Virus record (IMG/VR): IMGVR_UViG_3300028878_000001
Location: 1-57,976 of that record
DNA length: 57,976 nucleotides
From: a virus
Direction: 5' to 3' (one strand)
Position 1 is the first letter of the stretch. Each line of letters opens with the position of its first letter. This document shows positions 29,493 through 37,209 of this stretch, piece after piece. The notes beneath the pieces were generated by a model, which was not told the DNA's origin, ran no database searches, and saw only the letters and a program-made list of their open reading frames with translations. Position numbers and translations under genes: made by a program.

Positions 29493-29682
29493 GGTGGTGC
29501 GGTGGTGCGGGGTGGTGCTTTCGCAGATTCAGAGATCGCGCTCTCGGACTCTGTTGCTGGCCTACGCTCCCGGCTCCGCCGACGTGGGCTCTGCGTTGGA
29601 CCCTCAAAACCGCCCCGGGGGGCGGGTAGGGCCTCACCTGATTTTGTTCCGCGCCGGTCACTGCCGGGCGGGTGGTGCGGGG

Positions 29683-29784
29683 CTTCAAAGGGGCCGTTCA
29701 GGCTTGCCCGGCACCCCGCTACGCGCTATGCGAGTCACGATTCTCGCGGGGCCCTTCTGGACTGCCTGTGGTTCCCCTTTGAAG
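29683..29784 (-). other. long inverted repeat in a leader RNA
   Basis: CTTCAAAGGGG (29683-29693) and CCCCTTTGAAG (29774-29784) are perfect complements enclosing 80 nt that contain further short stems. On the minus strand it starts about 15 nt after the predicted transcription start, so it would form the first large stem of the leader. The whole 29294-29924 stretch otherwise has no supportable gene. Confidence 0.7.
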
Positions 29785-29804
29785 TTCTCAACCTTGCAAT
29801 ACCA

Positions 29805-29833
29805 ACAATACACCCCCGGGGGGGAGTATGCAA
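29805..29833 (-). promoter_or_regulatory. leftward sigma70-like promoter
   Basis: Minus strand TTGCAT, 17-nt spacer, TATTGT, in an unusually AT-rich patch. The same TATTGT -10 occurs in the divergent control region at 39.7 kb. Expected to drive the leftward operon from 29293 to the terminator at 22391. Confidence 0.6.
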
Positions 29834-29877
29834 GGGATTGTTTCAATTATTTCTCGGGGGACTTTTCCGCCAACGCA

Positions 29878-29908
29878 AATTGGCGGCCCTGGCCGGCGGC
29901 CGCCAATT
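29878..29908 (-). terminator. 11-bp hairpin terminator
   Basis: AATTGGCGGCC / GGCCGCCAATT, loop 9 nt, 17 nt after the stop of the gene at 29925, followed on the minus strand by TTTGCGTT. Separates that transcript from the promoter at 29805. Confidence 0.65.
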
Positions 29909-29924
29909 GCCGAAGCAGCCCGGG

Positions 29925-30626
29925 TTAGGGGCTGGGGACGGTCACCTCCGGCACCGTTGTGGGCGGCACCGTCGGGTCCGGCACACTCGGAGCCGGCACG
30001 GTCGGGTCGGGGACGGTGGGGTCGGGGACGCTGGGGACGCTGGGGGCTGGGCTCCCTGAGCCGCCCGGGGCCGGCGCCACCGACCCACCCGGGCCCGGGG
30101 CGGGATTGCTTCCCGCAGCTGCCCCGCCGGGGGCGGCGCTGGGGAGGGTGCGATTGCCGCCGGGGATGGCTGCATCGGCGGCCCCGGCGGGCTCCCGCCC
30201 GGGCCGGGCGGATTGGCTGGTGACGATCACCGCCACCGGCGGCGGCGGGACAGGGGGGTCGAGGTGGATCCCGGCCGCGGCCAGCCCCTCCCCGGCGGCA
30301 TCGGCGACCGCCTGGGCCCGGTCGATGATGACCTGGATGGGTGGCCAGGCGGCCACTTGGGCGCGTTGGTGGGGGAACGCGAACGCCAACAGCGTCCCGA
30401 TGACGGCGGCTAGGCCGGTGGCGCACAGCCCCTGCGCGAGATGGCGCAGGCGTCGCCGGCGGCGGGCGCGGATGCGGGCCAGCTCGGCGGCGGCTGACCG
30501 CTCAGCCGCGAGTGGCGGCGGGACGGCAGGTGGTGTCAGGGGTGGCCTGACACCAGCCGGGGTGGGGGGACGGCCGGGCTGGGTGGTGAGCCCGGGGTCG
30601 GGCCCGGGCGGGTCAGTGGGGGTCAT
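29925..30626 (-). CDS. single-pass membrane protein with Pro-rich outer domain
   Basis: 233 aa. Pro-rich cytoplasmic N-terminus, basic RIRARRRRRLRH, one membrane span (GLCATGLAAVIGTLLAFAF, about 66-84), a short domain, then Pro/Gly/Ser-rich repeats ending in tandem VPDPT units. The 3-prime DNA is repetitive (29960-30050). Such stalks carry proteins through the cell wall. A 21-25-bp palindrome lies in its 5-prime coding part (30531-30555). Confidence 0.75.
   Translation of the reverse strand: MTPTDPPGPDPGLTTQPGRPPTPAGVRPPLTPPAVPPPLAAERSAAAELARIRARRRRRLRHLAQGLCATGLAAVIGTLLAFAFPHQRAQVAAWPPIQVIIDRAQAVADAAGEGLAAAGIHLDPPVPPPPVAVIVTSQSARPGREPAGAADAAIPGGNRTLPSAAPGGAAAGSNPAPGPGGSVAPAPGGSGSPAPSVPSVPDPTVPDPTVPAPSVPDPTVPPTTVPEVTVPSP
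30531..30555. promoter_or_regulatory. palindromic operator-like site 1
   Basis: TGGTGTCAGG-GGTGG-CCTGACACCA: 10-bp perfect arms around 5 nt. Same TGTCAGG-N5-CCTGACA core at 40603, 49380 and (one mismatch) 55036. Lies about 70 nt inside the gene starting at 30626. Confidence 0.65.
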
Positions 30627-30720
30627 GGTCCTCCCATCGGTGGCGGCGGCAGAGGTCAGCGAACCACAGCACCAGGATGGCCAGCAGCCCCAGCGGCCCC
30701 GGGCCCGGGTCGGCGGCCAT
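30613..30720 (-). CDS. 35-aa membrane micropeptide
   Basis: ATG 30720 overlaps the upstream stop by one base. GPLGLLAILVLWFADLC is a membrane helix, followed by RRHRWEDHDPH. Its stop overlaps the next start region by 14 nt. Plausible by coupling and composition. Confidence 0.55.
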   Translation of the reverse strand: MAADPGPGPLGLLAILVLWFADLCRRHRWEDHDPH

Positions 30721-31493
30721 CAGCCCGGCTCGGGGTCGGGGTGGAGGTGGCGGCGGCCGGGCCGGTGGGCGTGCCGATGTGGTGGCTGGCCGGCGTGGGT
30801 GTGGGGGTCGTCGACCAGCCGGTTCCCATGCTGGCGCCAGGCCTGATACTGGCGGCGGTCGACCATGAACCGGGTGCCGCCCGGCTCCAGCAGCGGCACC
30901 CGCTCCGGGTCGAGGTGGACCAGGTCGGTGTCGGCGGCCCGGGCCCGGCACGGCTCGCACACCCCCAGGCCTTGCACCTGCGCTGGCCCGACGATCATCC
31001 TGGGGCGGCCGGCCGGGTCGGTGACCCGCAGCCGGGTGCCTTCGACCGGGATGACCACCGGCCAGATCCGCCCGGTCACCACCCGCGGCCGACCACCCGG
31101 CCAGGTCAGGACCGGCCCGGTAGGGGCAGGGCGGCCGCATTCGTCGCAGCGGAACTCCTCGGTCTGGTCGTGGCTGTCGGTGTGGGTTTCCATGCAGGTG
31201 AAGCAGACCAGCCCCATCGGGGGATGCTGGGCGCAGGCGTAGATGCCGCCCCCGTCCCGGTACTGGACGTGCTCACCGGCGGCCAGCAGATGCTGGCAGG
31301 CCCGAGGCGGGTCGGGGATGGCCGCGGTCTGCTCGTTCAGGCGGTGGGCGACGTTGGGGTACAGCCGCAGGTCCAGGTCGCCCATGCCGACCAGGATGGA
31401 GGCCAGCGCACGGGTGGTGGGTTGCAGCACCCAGCTGATCGGCTGGTCGGAGGGGTCAAGCGCCCACGGCAGGCGCAGCTGGGTCGCGGTCAT
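30720..31493 (-). CDS. multi-zinc-knuckle protein
   Basis: 257 aa from ATG 31493, GGAGG leader. Cys/His clusters: ACAQHPPMGLVCFTCMETHTDSHD, FRCDECGRPAP, GVCEPCRARA, plus a His/Pro-rich C-terminus (HTHAGQPPHRHAHRPGRRH). The fold between is beta-rich (RLRVTDPAGRPRMIVGPA). Probably binds two or three zinc ions; may act in nucleic-acid transactions. No named family. Confidence 0.75.
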   Translation of the reverse strand: MTATQLRLPWALDPSDQPISWVLQPTTRALASILVGMGDLDLRLYPNVAHRLNEQTAAIPDPPRACQHLLAAGEHVQYRDGGGIYACAQHPPMGLVCFTCMETHTDSHDQTEEFRCDECGRPAPTGPVLTWPGGRPRVVTGRIWPVVIPVEGTRLRVTDPAGRPRMIVGPAQVQGLGVCEPCRARAADTDLVHLDPERVPLLEPGGTRFMVDRRQYQAWRQHGNRLVDDPHTHAGQPPHRHAHRPGRRHLHPDPEPG

Positions 31494-31905
31494 CGTCGGT
31501 GGCCTCCCTTCTGGCGGTGTGCAGCCCGGACAGCGCACCGACCACGTCGATGATCGCGCCCGGCCCGGACGGGCTGTTCATGGCCACCCCGACCTGTTCC
31601 TCGAAGTCGAGGAGGCGCTCGAGCTCGTCCAGCATCCACGCTTGGGCGTCAGCATCCCAGGTGCGGGTGGCGCGCAGCCCCAGCACCCGAGCGCGGGCCT
31701 CCAGGATGCGGGCCTGGTCGTGGTTGCCGGCGGCGTGGGCGAGGGTGGCGGCCTGCCACCACCACCCGGCGGCCGAGGCCAGCAGCCCGTAGCGGCCGTC
31801 GTCTTCGTCGGCTGGCAGGTCAGCGATGGCGGCCTGGTCGTGGTGGGCGGCGACAAGGCACCGGACCAGTGCGCTGCCGTCACCCGGCGGGGGCTCGCGG
31901 GTCAT
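31456..31905 (-). CDS. helical repeat-like hypothetical protein
   Basis: 149 aa. Ala/Asp/Leu-rich helices (YGLLASAAGWWWQAATLAHAAGNHDQARILEARARVLG, DELERLLDFEEQV) with a TPR-like spacing. Overlaps the zinc-knuckle gene by 38 nt, longer than usual, so its C-terminus may be longer than needed. Unknown. Confidence 0.65.
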   Translation of the reverse strand: MTREPPPGDGSALVRCLVAAHHDQAAIADLPADEDDGRYGLLASAAGWWWQAATLAHAAGNHDQARILEARARVLGLRATRTWDADAQAWMLDELERLLDFEEQVGVAMNSPSGPGAIIDVVGALSGLHTARREATDDDRDPAAPAVGA

Positions 31906-32069
31906 GACCTGATCCGCCAGGAGAACCCGCGGCCCAGGCGCAGGGTGAGCCGGCCGCGGGTGTTCCAGGTGAACGGGCCGAGACGGTGGGAGTAGCTGAG
32001 CCCGGAACGGCTGGCATGGAGGCGGCCGGCGCGTCCGAGCCGCCAGCTGCGGTGGAAGATGAGCCCCAT
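31902..32069 (-). CDS. DUF4236-like small protein
   Basis: 55 aa from ATG 32069 (GGAG leader; ATGA overlap). GLIFHRSWRLGRAGRLHASRSGLSYSHRLG...RLTLRLGRGFSWR follows the DUF4236 pattern (F-x-(K/R)S-x-x-(I/L)-G...S(K/R)SG(L/I)S-x-S). Function of that family is unknown; members occur in bacterial chromosomes and mobile elements. Confidence 0.75.
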   Translation of the reverse strand: MGLIFHRSWRLGRAGRLHASRSGLSYSHRLGPFTWNTRGRLTLRLGRGFSWRIRS

Positions 32070-32078
32070 GGGAGGCTC

Positions 32079-32387
32079 CTATCGGTCGGGGCGGTCGCGG
32101 TCGAACACGCCGGCGAGGAGGTCGTTGGCGGTGGCGTGGTCGGTGGCCAGCTCGATCATCTTGGGCAGGTCGTAGCGGGCGCCGGGCGGGACCAGCCCGC
32201 GGATCAGGACCGCGGCCAGGGTCGACACGGCGGTCAGCCGCACGGCCAGCTCGTTCACCTGGAGGCCGGTCAGGTCCAGCCCGGACGCCAGCCCGAGGAC
32301 ACCAGCCAGGTAGCGGTCCTGGTTGTCGGTGATCGCACCGGCGAGCAGGTCGGCGGCGGCCTTGCGGATCTCAGGGTCGGTTGGCAT
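32079..32387 (-). CDS. helical hypothetical protein
   Basis: 102 aa. Mostly helix: EIRKAAADLLAGAITDNQDRYLAGVLG and VNELAVRLTAVSTLAAVLIRGL. Overall layout like small four-helix proteins. AGGAG lies before the ATG. Unknown. Confidence 0.65.
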   Translation of the reverse strand: MPTDPEIRKAAADLLAGAITDNQDRYLAGVLGLASGLDLTGLQVNELAVRLTAVSTLAAVLIRGLVPPGARYDLPKMIELATDHATANDLLAGVFDRDRPDR

Positions 32388-32396
32388 CAGATGCTC

Positions 32397-32816
32397 CTAT
32401 CGGGTGGGGCGCAGGGCAGGGTCGTCGGGGTCGACGCCGTTGGCTTCGGCCATCGACCGGTAGCTGGGATGGAGACAATGGCCGCCGTCGCTGACCTGCG
32501 CCCACCCGAACAGCCGACCCGCCAGCTTGAGCCGCACCGTCAGGTTGTGTTGGGCACCCGAGGACAGCAGGAACCCGGCGCAGGCCGCCGGTGCCGACAC
32601 CCCGGTCATGTGGCACCCGAAGGTCTCTTGGGCCATGTCGTAGGCGGTGGGGGCGCTGATCCGGAACGCGGCGGCGGGGAAGCTGCCGTCTTGGTCGCGG
32701 CGCCATGGGCATTGCGCGCACGGCACCGGCTGGAACCGCCACGACGCTCCTTCGACCCGAACGACCTGGTTGTTGTCGTCGGCGGGGGTGGCGCGGGTGA
32801 TGCGGGGCTCAGCCAC
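32397..32816 (-). CDS. DUF6283-like Cys-rich protein
   Basis: 139 aa. PCAQCPWRRDQDGSFPAAAF...TFGCHMTGVSAPAACAGFLLSSG matches the CxxCPWR...F-x-CH...CAGFL pattern that I associate with DUF6283, a family frequent in actinophages. Likely a zinc protein. The C-terminus contains another GGHCLHPS. Molecular role unknown. Confidence 0.78.
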   Translation of the reverse strand: MAEPRITRATPADDNNQVVRVEGASWRFQPVPCAQCPWRRDQDGSFPAAAFRISAPTAYDMAQETFGCHMTGVSAPAACAGFLLSSGAQHNLTVRLKLAGRLFGWAQVSDGGHCLHPSYRSMAEANGVDPDDPALRPTR

Positions 32817-32819
32817 GGC

Positions 32820-32942
32820 TCACCACCCGGGCCAGCAACCCCAGCGGCCACCGCAGGCACGCCGGGTGAGGGTGCGGCACCAGAAGCAGCCGGGGTCATA
32901 CCGCCAGGTGCCGTCTTGGCCCTGGCGGTGGTGGTCAGCCAC
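32820..32942 (-). CDS. 40-aa Cys/Trp-rich peptide
   Basis: GTG 32942, overlapping the previous stop by 8 nt. WRYDPGCFWCRTLTRRACGGRWGCWPGW: CxxC...C...C zinc knuckle with several Trp. Ends just upstream of the DUF6283-like start. Plausible by pattern. Confidence 0.55.
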   Translation of the reverse strand: MADHHRQGQDGTWRYDPGCFWCRTLTRRACGGRWGCWPGW

Positions 32943-33189
32943 CGGCGGCCCGGCCGGCTTCCAGGGTGGCGGCCACCACCGGCCAGTCGCGCTCGACGTC
33001 GGCCCGGCGGCGGCCAGCCGAGAGGGCCTTGCTGGCACGGTCGGCCAGGATGGCGGCTGCGTCGCGGGCCTGGCGGGTTTGCTCAGCCCGTCGGATCGGG
33101 TTGGGCGAGGGGTCGTAGCGGGCGTACGACACCCGGATGCCGAGGTAGTCGAGCAGGGTGTTGAGGGCATTGGCTTCGGTGATGTTCAC
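32935..33189 (-). CDS. small helical protein
   Basis: 84 aa from GTG 33189, AAGGAG leader. TEANALNTLLDYLGIRVSYARYD then charged helices (EQTRQARDAAAILADRASKALSAGRRRADVER). Could be DNA-binding. Unknown. Confidence 0.65.
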   Translation of the reverse strand: MNITEANALNTLLDYLGIRVSYARYDPSPNPIRRAEQTRQARDAAAILADRASKALSAGRRRADVERDWPVVAATLEAGRAAGG

Positions 33190-33216
33190 GGGTGTGCTCC
33201 TTGGTGGGCGGCCGGG

Positions 33217-33648
33217 TCAGCGGCCATCTTCGTGCCAGCCGCGTTCCAGCAACGCGAAGGTGGGGGTGCCAGCGAAGGCGGCTTGGATCTGCCGGCCGGC
33301 CTCCTCGTACTGGCGGCGCAGGCCGGGGCTCAGGGCCGGGTGGGTGCGGGTGAGCTGGCAGGCGCCAACCAGCAGGAACGCGGTGTAGGGGCCGGTTGGG
33401 ACCGGGAACCGCTCGCCGGCGGCTTCGGCGTCGACCAGCGCCCGGAGGGTGGTGATGTTGGCGGCGGTGTCGGGGTGGAGCGCGCCAGCCTCCAGCGCAG
33501 CGGCGTAGTCGGTGGCTTCGGGTTGGGTGCCGGTCCAGGTGTGCGGGTTGTCTTGGGGGCCGTCGTCCACGTAGTCGTCGGTGGTGCGATCGAGCACCCC
33601 CCACCGGTCGCGGGTGCCGGCGAGCCGGCGGGGCACATAGCGGGGCAT
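33217..33648 (-). CDS. hypothetical protein
   Basis: 143 aa from ATG 33648 (GAGGAGAACCG leader). RWGVLDRTTDDYVDDG...TWTGTQPEATDYAAALEAG resembles small phage proteins with a DRxTx-x-VD start used for substrate display; the rest is helical. Unknown. Confidence 0.65.
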   Translation of the reverse strand: MPRYVPRRLAGTRDRWGVLDRTTDDYVDDGPQDNPHTWTGTQPEATDYAAALEAGALHPDTAANITTLRALVDAEAAGERFPVPTGPYTAFLLVGACQLTRTHPALSPGLRRQYEEAGRQIQAAFAGTPTFALLERGWHEDGR

Positions 33649-33662
33649 CGGTTCTCCTCGGG

Positions 33663-34310
33663 TCAGGGCCGGCGCATCCGGCTGTCCGCCTCGAACGAGT
33701 GGGGGCCGTCGTCGCCACGCGGGTCGCTGGGGTCGGGGGTGGTGCGGTCGGCCACCCAGGTTGGGCCCATGGTGCAGGGGCCGTCGCAAGCGCATTCGGT
33801 GGCGTCGGCGTCCTCCGGGCCGGCGCAGCCGCACCCGGTCGGGCAGGGGCAGAACGTCTCGGTGGCCTGGCCGTAGACGTTGCCCTGGTAGGACAGGACC
33901 GCGGCCCCGCACGCCTGGTTGGTGCAGGTCCAGCGGGCCACGTTGGAGAGGGCATGGGGCGGGTCCCAGGCGAGGGTGTGGCCACGCCAGCGGGCCTCGG
34001 CTGGTGGGGGCGGGTCAGCGGGGGGTGGTGGGGCGGGGGCGTCGGCGACGTCGATGCCGAGCTGAGCGCACCGTTCCAGGCCGGCGGGGGTCAGGCGCAG
34101 ATAGACGCCGTCGCGGACTGGCCGGTGGGCCAGGTCGAGGGGTGCTTCGGCGGCCAGGCCTTGGCCTGTGAGCCAGTCGGCGGTCTGCCAGTAGACACCG
34201 GCCCGGTTGGGGTCGGGCTGAATGTGGATTGAGGTGCGCCGACACGGGTTGGGGTGGTTGGCGGCCAGGGCTTCCAGTCCTCTGCGGCGGGCGGGGGTCA
34301 GGTTGGTCAT
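33663..34310 (-). CDS. winged-helix-like protein with Cys-rich C-terminus
   Basis: 215 aa. N-terminal ~80 residues read as a winged helix (LTPARRRGLEALAAN...VYWQTADWLTGQGLAAE...YLRLTPAGLERCAQLG). After a Pro linker comes a Cys-rich part (WTCTNQACGAAV, FCPCPTGCGCAGPEDADATECACDGPC). May bind DNA and zinc; a regulator of the accessory operon is possible but unproven. Confidence 0.7.
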   Translation of the reverse strand: MTNLTPARRRGLEALAANHPNPCRRTSIHIQPDPNRAGVYWQTADWLTGQGLAAEAPLDLAHRPVRDGVYLRLTPAGLERCAQLGIDVADAPAPPPPADPPPPAEARWRGHTLAWDPPHALSNVARWTCTNQACGAAVLSYQGNVYGQATETFCPCPTGCGCAGPEDADATECACDGPCTMGPTWVADRTTPDPSDPRGDDGPHSFEADSRMRRP

Positions 34311-34579
34311 CGGGCGTCCTTGATCCAGCCGGGGCGGTCGTCGTCGAGGCGGCGGCCACCAGGTGGGGTGGGGGGAGGGTCAGGGTTGGGGCGGGGGCGG
34401 CGCAGGGCGGCGCGGATGGGGTCGAACACGTAGTCGAGCGCGGCTGCGCAGAGCAGGAACGTGGTGGAGGTGGCGGCGATGGTCTGCCACAGCGGCCGGT
34501 CGCTGAGGTGGCCGACGGCCACCCCGGCCGTGAAGCTCACGGCGAACAGGCCCAGCCGCCGCAGGTCATGCAGGTTCAT
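34307..34579 (-). CDS. two-TM membrane protein
   Basis: 90 aa, GGAGGACCGCC leader. Two membrane helices (LGLFAVSFTAGVAVGHL and IAATSTTFLLCAAALDYVF), then a Pro/Arg-rich cytoplasmic tail. Paired with the similar neighbour 34566-34955: both contain an LWQTI motif between their helices, indicating paralogy. Confidence 0.7.
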   Translation of the reverse strand: MNLHDLRRLGLFAVSFTAGVAVGHLSDRPLWQTIAATSTTFLLCAAALDYVFDPIRAALRRPRPNPDPPPTPPGGRRLDDDRPGWIKDAR

Positions 34580-34955
34580 GGCGGTCCTCCTCGGCGAGCA
34601 GGTGGATGGTGGCGAGGGTGGTGCGGGCGGCTGGCAGGCCACCCGGGTCGGGGATCAGGACCTTGCCGGCGGCGAACGCGCGGGCGTCGGCAGGGTCGAC
34701 GAAGTCGACCAGGACCTGGCCGGGCTCCCAGATGGTCTCCTCTTCGGGGAGGGGGTGGCGGCTCAGGCCGGGAAGCACGGTGTCGATGATCAGCCCGCCC
34801 AGCTCGGCGACGACGACCAGGAACACGATGGTCTGCCACAGCGCGCCGGTGGCGTCGTCGCGGATGAGCGCGCCGACGGCCATGGCGCCACCGACAGCAA
34901 GCCAGAACAGCGGGCGGGGTGGGCGGTCGGGGTGCGGGGGCCAGAAGCGGTGCAT
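34566..34955 (-). CDS. two-TM membrane protein, paralogue-like
   Basis: 129 aa. Helices LFWLAVGGAMAVGALI and TIVFLVVVAELGGLIIDTVL around GALWQTIVF, then a soluble C-terminal domain (EPGQVLVDFVDPADARAFAAGKVLIPDPGG). Overlaps 34307-34579 by 14 nt. Unknown. Confidence 0.68.
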   Translation of the reverse strand: MHRFWPPHPDRPPRPLFWLAVGGAMAVGALIRDDATGALWQTIVFLVVVAELGGLIIDTVLPGLSRHPLPEEETIWEPGQVLVDFVDPADARAFAAGKVLIPDPGGLPAARTTLATIHLLAEEDRHEPA

Positions 34956-35461
34956 CAGCTTGCTCCTTCGCGGGCTTGGCGGATCAGCTCGAACGCTTGG
35001 CCGATCTTGTCGTAGGTGCGGCGACGAACATCGGTGCTGGTGTCGGTGGTCAGGGTGTCTCCCACCTCCCCGAGCAGCCGTTGGGCTTCTCCCAGCAGCC
35101 CCCGACGGCGGCGGCCAGCGAAGCTGAACTCGTTGTCGGGCAGATGGACCACCGGGGGCAGGTCAGCCAGGAAGGTCAGGTCCTGGCGGTACAGCCACTC
35201 CAGGAACCCCTCGAACAGGGGGCACACCCACACCTGATGCTTCTCCAGGTCCGCGGCCGGGAGCCCACCCGGCCGGAACAGGGCACCCTCGCCGGTGGCC
35301 AGGTCGAGCACCAGCAGGATGTTGGGTGCCCACCGGGCCAGCGGCAGGCTTCCTTCGGCCTCGGGGAGCGCGCTGGCGTAGCCGCGTTCGTGGGTGAACC
35401 GGGCGACCAGGAACTTGCCCCAGTTGCCGGCGCCGTGGGTCTCGATGATCTTGGTCTCCAT
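34955..35461 (-). CDS. hypothetical protein
   Basis: 168 aa, start overlapping the previous stop by one base. ETHGAGNWGKFLVARFTHERGYASALPEAEGSLPLARW...ILLVLDLATGEGALF: beta-rich N-terminal two thirds; helical C-terminus. The layout suggests a small enzyme or binding domain but no family is recognised. Confidence 0.68.
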   Translation of the reverse strand: METKIIETHGAGNWGKFLVARFTHERGYASALPEAEGSLPLARWAPNILLVLDLATGEGALFRPGGLPAADLEKHQVWVCPLFEGFLEWLYRQDLTFLADLPPVVHLPDNEFSFAGRRRRGLLGEAQRLLGEVGDTLTTDTSTDVRRRTYDKIGQAFELIRQAREGAS

Positions 35462-35682
35462 CAGGCCTCCTCTCTGGATTCCTTGGTGTAGGGAACCTCG
35501 GTCCACCCCTCGCCCAGCTCGGCTTGGACACGGGCTCGGACACCAGCTTCCCGGCCGAACTTGAACTCCCACAGCCCCCACGGCTGACCGTGGGGGCGGG
35601 TGCGCCACTGCCAGCCGCCAAGGGCGGGACGGAGCTGGAACAGCCCGGTGTGGTAGGTGGCTGGCGGGTCAATCAGCGGCAT
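35461..35682 (-). CDS. small hypothetical protein
   Basis: 73 aa. Trp-rich (LGGWQWRTRPHGQPWGLWEFKFG) then a charged helix. Coupled by one-base overlap. Unknown. Confidence 0.62.
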   Translation of the reverse strand: MPLIDPPATYHTGLFQLRPALGGWQWRTRPHGQPWGLWEFKFGREAGVRARVQAELGEGWTEVPYTKESREEA

Positions 35683-36433
35683 CGGCGCGGGCCTCCTCGG
35701 TCACGGCCATCATGATCTCGAACAGTGACGTTTGAGCGGCCTGGTCAAGCTCACCGGCTGGGGGGGCGGGTTGTGGTGCCGGTCCCGCAGCCGGCACCAC
35801 AACCCTGGTCTTGGGGGTCGTGGTGGCCGTGGTGGCGAAGCGGCAGACGACCGGCTCGCCGTGGTGCAGCCCCTTGCAGATGGCCAGGGGCCGGCCGCGG
35901 CCGTCGAACAGGCGCCGGTCGATGCCGGCTGCGGCGACCCGCCGGCCGATGTCGGCTCGCACCTGCCGCTCCAGGTCGTCGATCTGCGAGCCGTGGAGGG
36001 CTTCCATGTGCTGCTGGGCGGCGGCGAAGGGGTTGTCGTCGGGGTGGATGCGGCCGAAGCAGCGACCGTACAGGCCGGTCGCGTCGTCGGTCAGAGGGGC
36101 GACCATGCTCATGCGGGAACAGGCCACGCAGATCTCGGCGTCGGTGCCGGGCCGCAGGTCCTCGCCCTTGGCGGCCCGGGTGGTCAGCTCCCAGGCGTGG
36201 GCTCGGACCAGGAACTCGGTCAGGGGCTCGTCCCAGGTGGGGCGGGTCAGGGTGATGGCGTGGTAGATCAGGTCGGCGGCGTCGGGATGTTCGGCGGTCA
36301 GCTTCTCGGCTTCCTCCTCGGCCCAGCAGACCGGCCCGAACCACTCGCCCACCAGCCGTTGGGTGTCGAGCCACAGGGCCATCACGTCCAGGTTCCCGTC
36401 GGCGTCGAAGAACCGGCTGTCGGGCTCAGGCAT
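35669..36433 (-). CDS. hypothetical protein with embedded hairpin
   Basis: 254 aa from ATG 36433. Helical N-terminal half (LVGEWFGPVCWAEEEAEKLTAEH, EFLVRAHAWELTTRAAKGED), EICVACSRMSMVAPL, QVRADIGRRVAAAG, then a CKGLHHGEPVVCRF knuckle. A Pro/Ala linker near the end is encoded by a perfect 15-bp hairpin. Unknown function. Confidence 0.68.
   Translation of the reverse strand: MPEPDSRFFDADGNLDVMALWLDTQRLVGEWFGPVCWAEEEAEKLTAEHPDAADLIYHAITLTRPTWDEPLTEFLVRAHAWELTTRAAKGEDLRPGTDAEICVACSRMSMVAPLTDDATGLYGRCFGRIHPDDNPFAAAQQHMEALHGSQIDDLERQVRADIGRRVAAAGIDRRLFDGRGRPLAICKGLHHGEPVVCRFATTATTTPKTRVVVPAAGPAPQPAPPAGELDQAAQTSLFEIMMAVTEEARADAAD
35768..35805. repeat. 15-bp perfect hairpin inside an ORF
   Basis: GGGTTGTGGTGCCGG and its exact complement separated by 8 nt, in frame within the gene 35669-36433, encoding VVVPAAGPAP-type linker. 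Confidence 0.85.
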
Positions 36434-36938
36434 CAGGGCCGGCCTGGGTGACCTGGAACAGGGGCAGGAACCGCTCGGGCACGTTCGTCCACACATTCGG
36501 GGTGCGGTGGTCGCAGCCGACGATGACCACATCGCCCAGCAGGGCGTAGTCGGTTGGCCAGCCCGTCCCTCGGGACAGGTGGACCCGTTGGGCTTCGGAC
36601 TCGGTCTTGATGTAGGTGGTGGCGCGCCAGTTGATCGGCAACCTGAGGCGGCCGCCGTCCTCGTTGACGACGATGATGGCGTCGCGGTCGTAGCGGGGGG
36701 TTTCGATGTAGCCGCCGACCAGCCGCTGCAGGATGGACAGCTGGCGGCCGCTGTCGCCGGACCCGAGCGGGGTCAGATGGGCGGCGACCTGCGCGTCGGC
36801 GGGGACGACCAGCCCGTGGATCACCCGCGAACCCGGGCCCGGGGTGGGGTCGCAGGTTGGGCAACCTGGCACCCGGTTGGACTCATGGGCGCCGGCCTGG
36901 TGGGCGGCGGCGAGCTGGTCGGCTTGCTCGTCAGTCAT
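36426..36938 (-). CDS. DUF3846-like protein
   Basis: 170 aa. SILQRLVGGYIETPRYDRDAIIVVNEDGGRLRLPINWRATTYI...DYALLGDVVIVG follows the DUF3846 layout (LQ-x-(I/L)VGG-x-IE..., NE-x-G-x-x-x-x-LP-x-N, GD-x-(V/I)-(I/V)-G). N-terminal ~50 residues include CPTCDP. The family is common in phages and ICEs near antirestriction genes; function unknown. Confidence 0.75.
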   Translation of the reverse strand: MTDEQADQLAAAHQAGAHESNRVPGCPTCDPTPGPGSRVIHGLVVPADAQVAAHLTPLGSGDSGRQLSILQRLVGGYIETPRYDRDAIIVVNEDGGRLRLPINWRATTYIKTESEAQRVHLSRGTGWPTDYALLGDVVIVGCDHRTPNVWTNVPERFLPLFQVTQAGPDA

Positions 36939-37209
36939 CGAGGGTCGCTCCTCTGCGGGTGAGTTCGGCCGCGACCGCCATCCGCATGGGGTCGAGGTCG
37001 GGGCGGGCGAACAGGGTCATGGCGTTGGGGTCAAGGTCGGGCATGGACGCGAGCAGACGAAGGGTGTCGGCGCCGGCCAGCACCATCCGCAGCGAGTGGA
37101 GGTCCAGGCGGCCCAGCAGGGTCGGGTCGGTGCCGGCGGCCGCGCACGTTGGGGCGCGGTGGGCGTACCCGCACCGCGGGCACCATGGCGGGTCATGGTC
37201 GGGGGGCAC
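36931..37209 (-). CDS. small zinc-knuckle protein
   Basis: 92 aa from GTG 37209. N-terminal WCPRCGYAHRAPTCAAAG (CxxC...C), C-terminal helices. Overlaps the GIY-YIG-like gene by 17 nt. Unknown. Confidence 0.65.
   Translation of the reverse strand: MPPDHDPPWCPRCGYAHRAPTCAAAGTDPTLLGRLDLHSLRMVLAGADTLRLLASMPDLDPNAMTLFARPDLDPMRMAVAAELTRRGATLDD

Noticed and set aside
29423-29560. Short tmRNA-like RNA closed by GGCCAGC (29554-29560) and GCTGGCC (29424-29430)
   Set aside because: Seven perfect pairs exist, but 124 nt between them show no tag ORF or pseudoknot pattern; kept only as an alternative to the tRNA-like fold.
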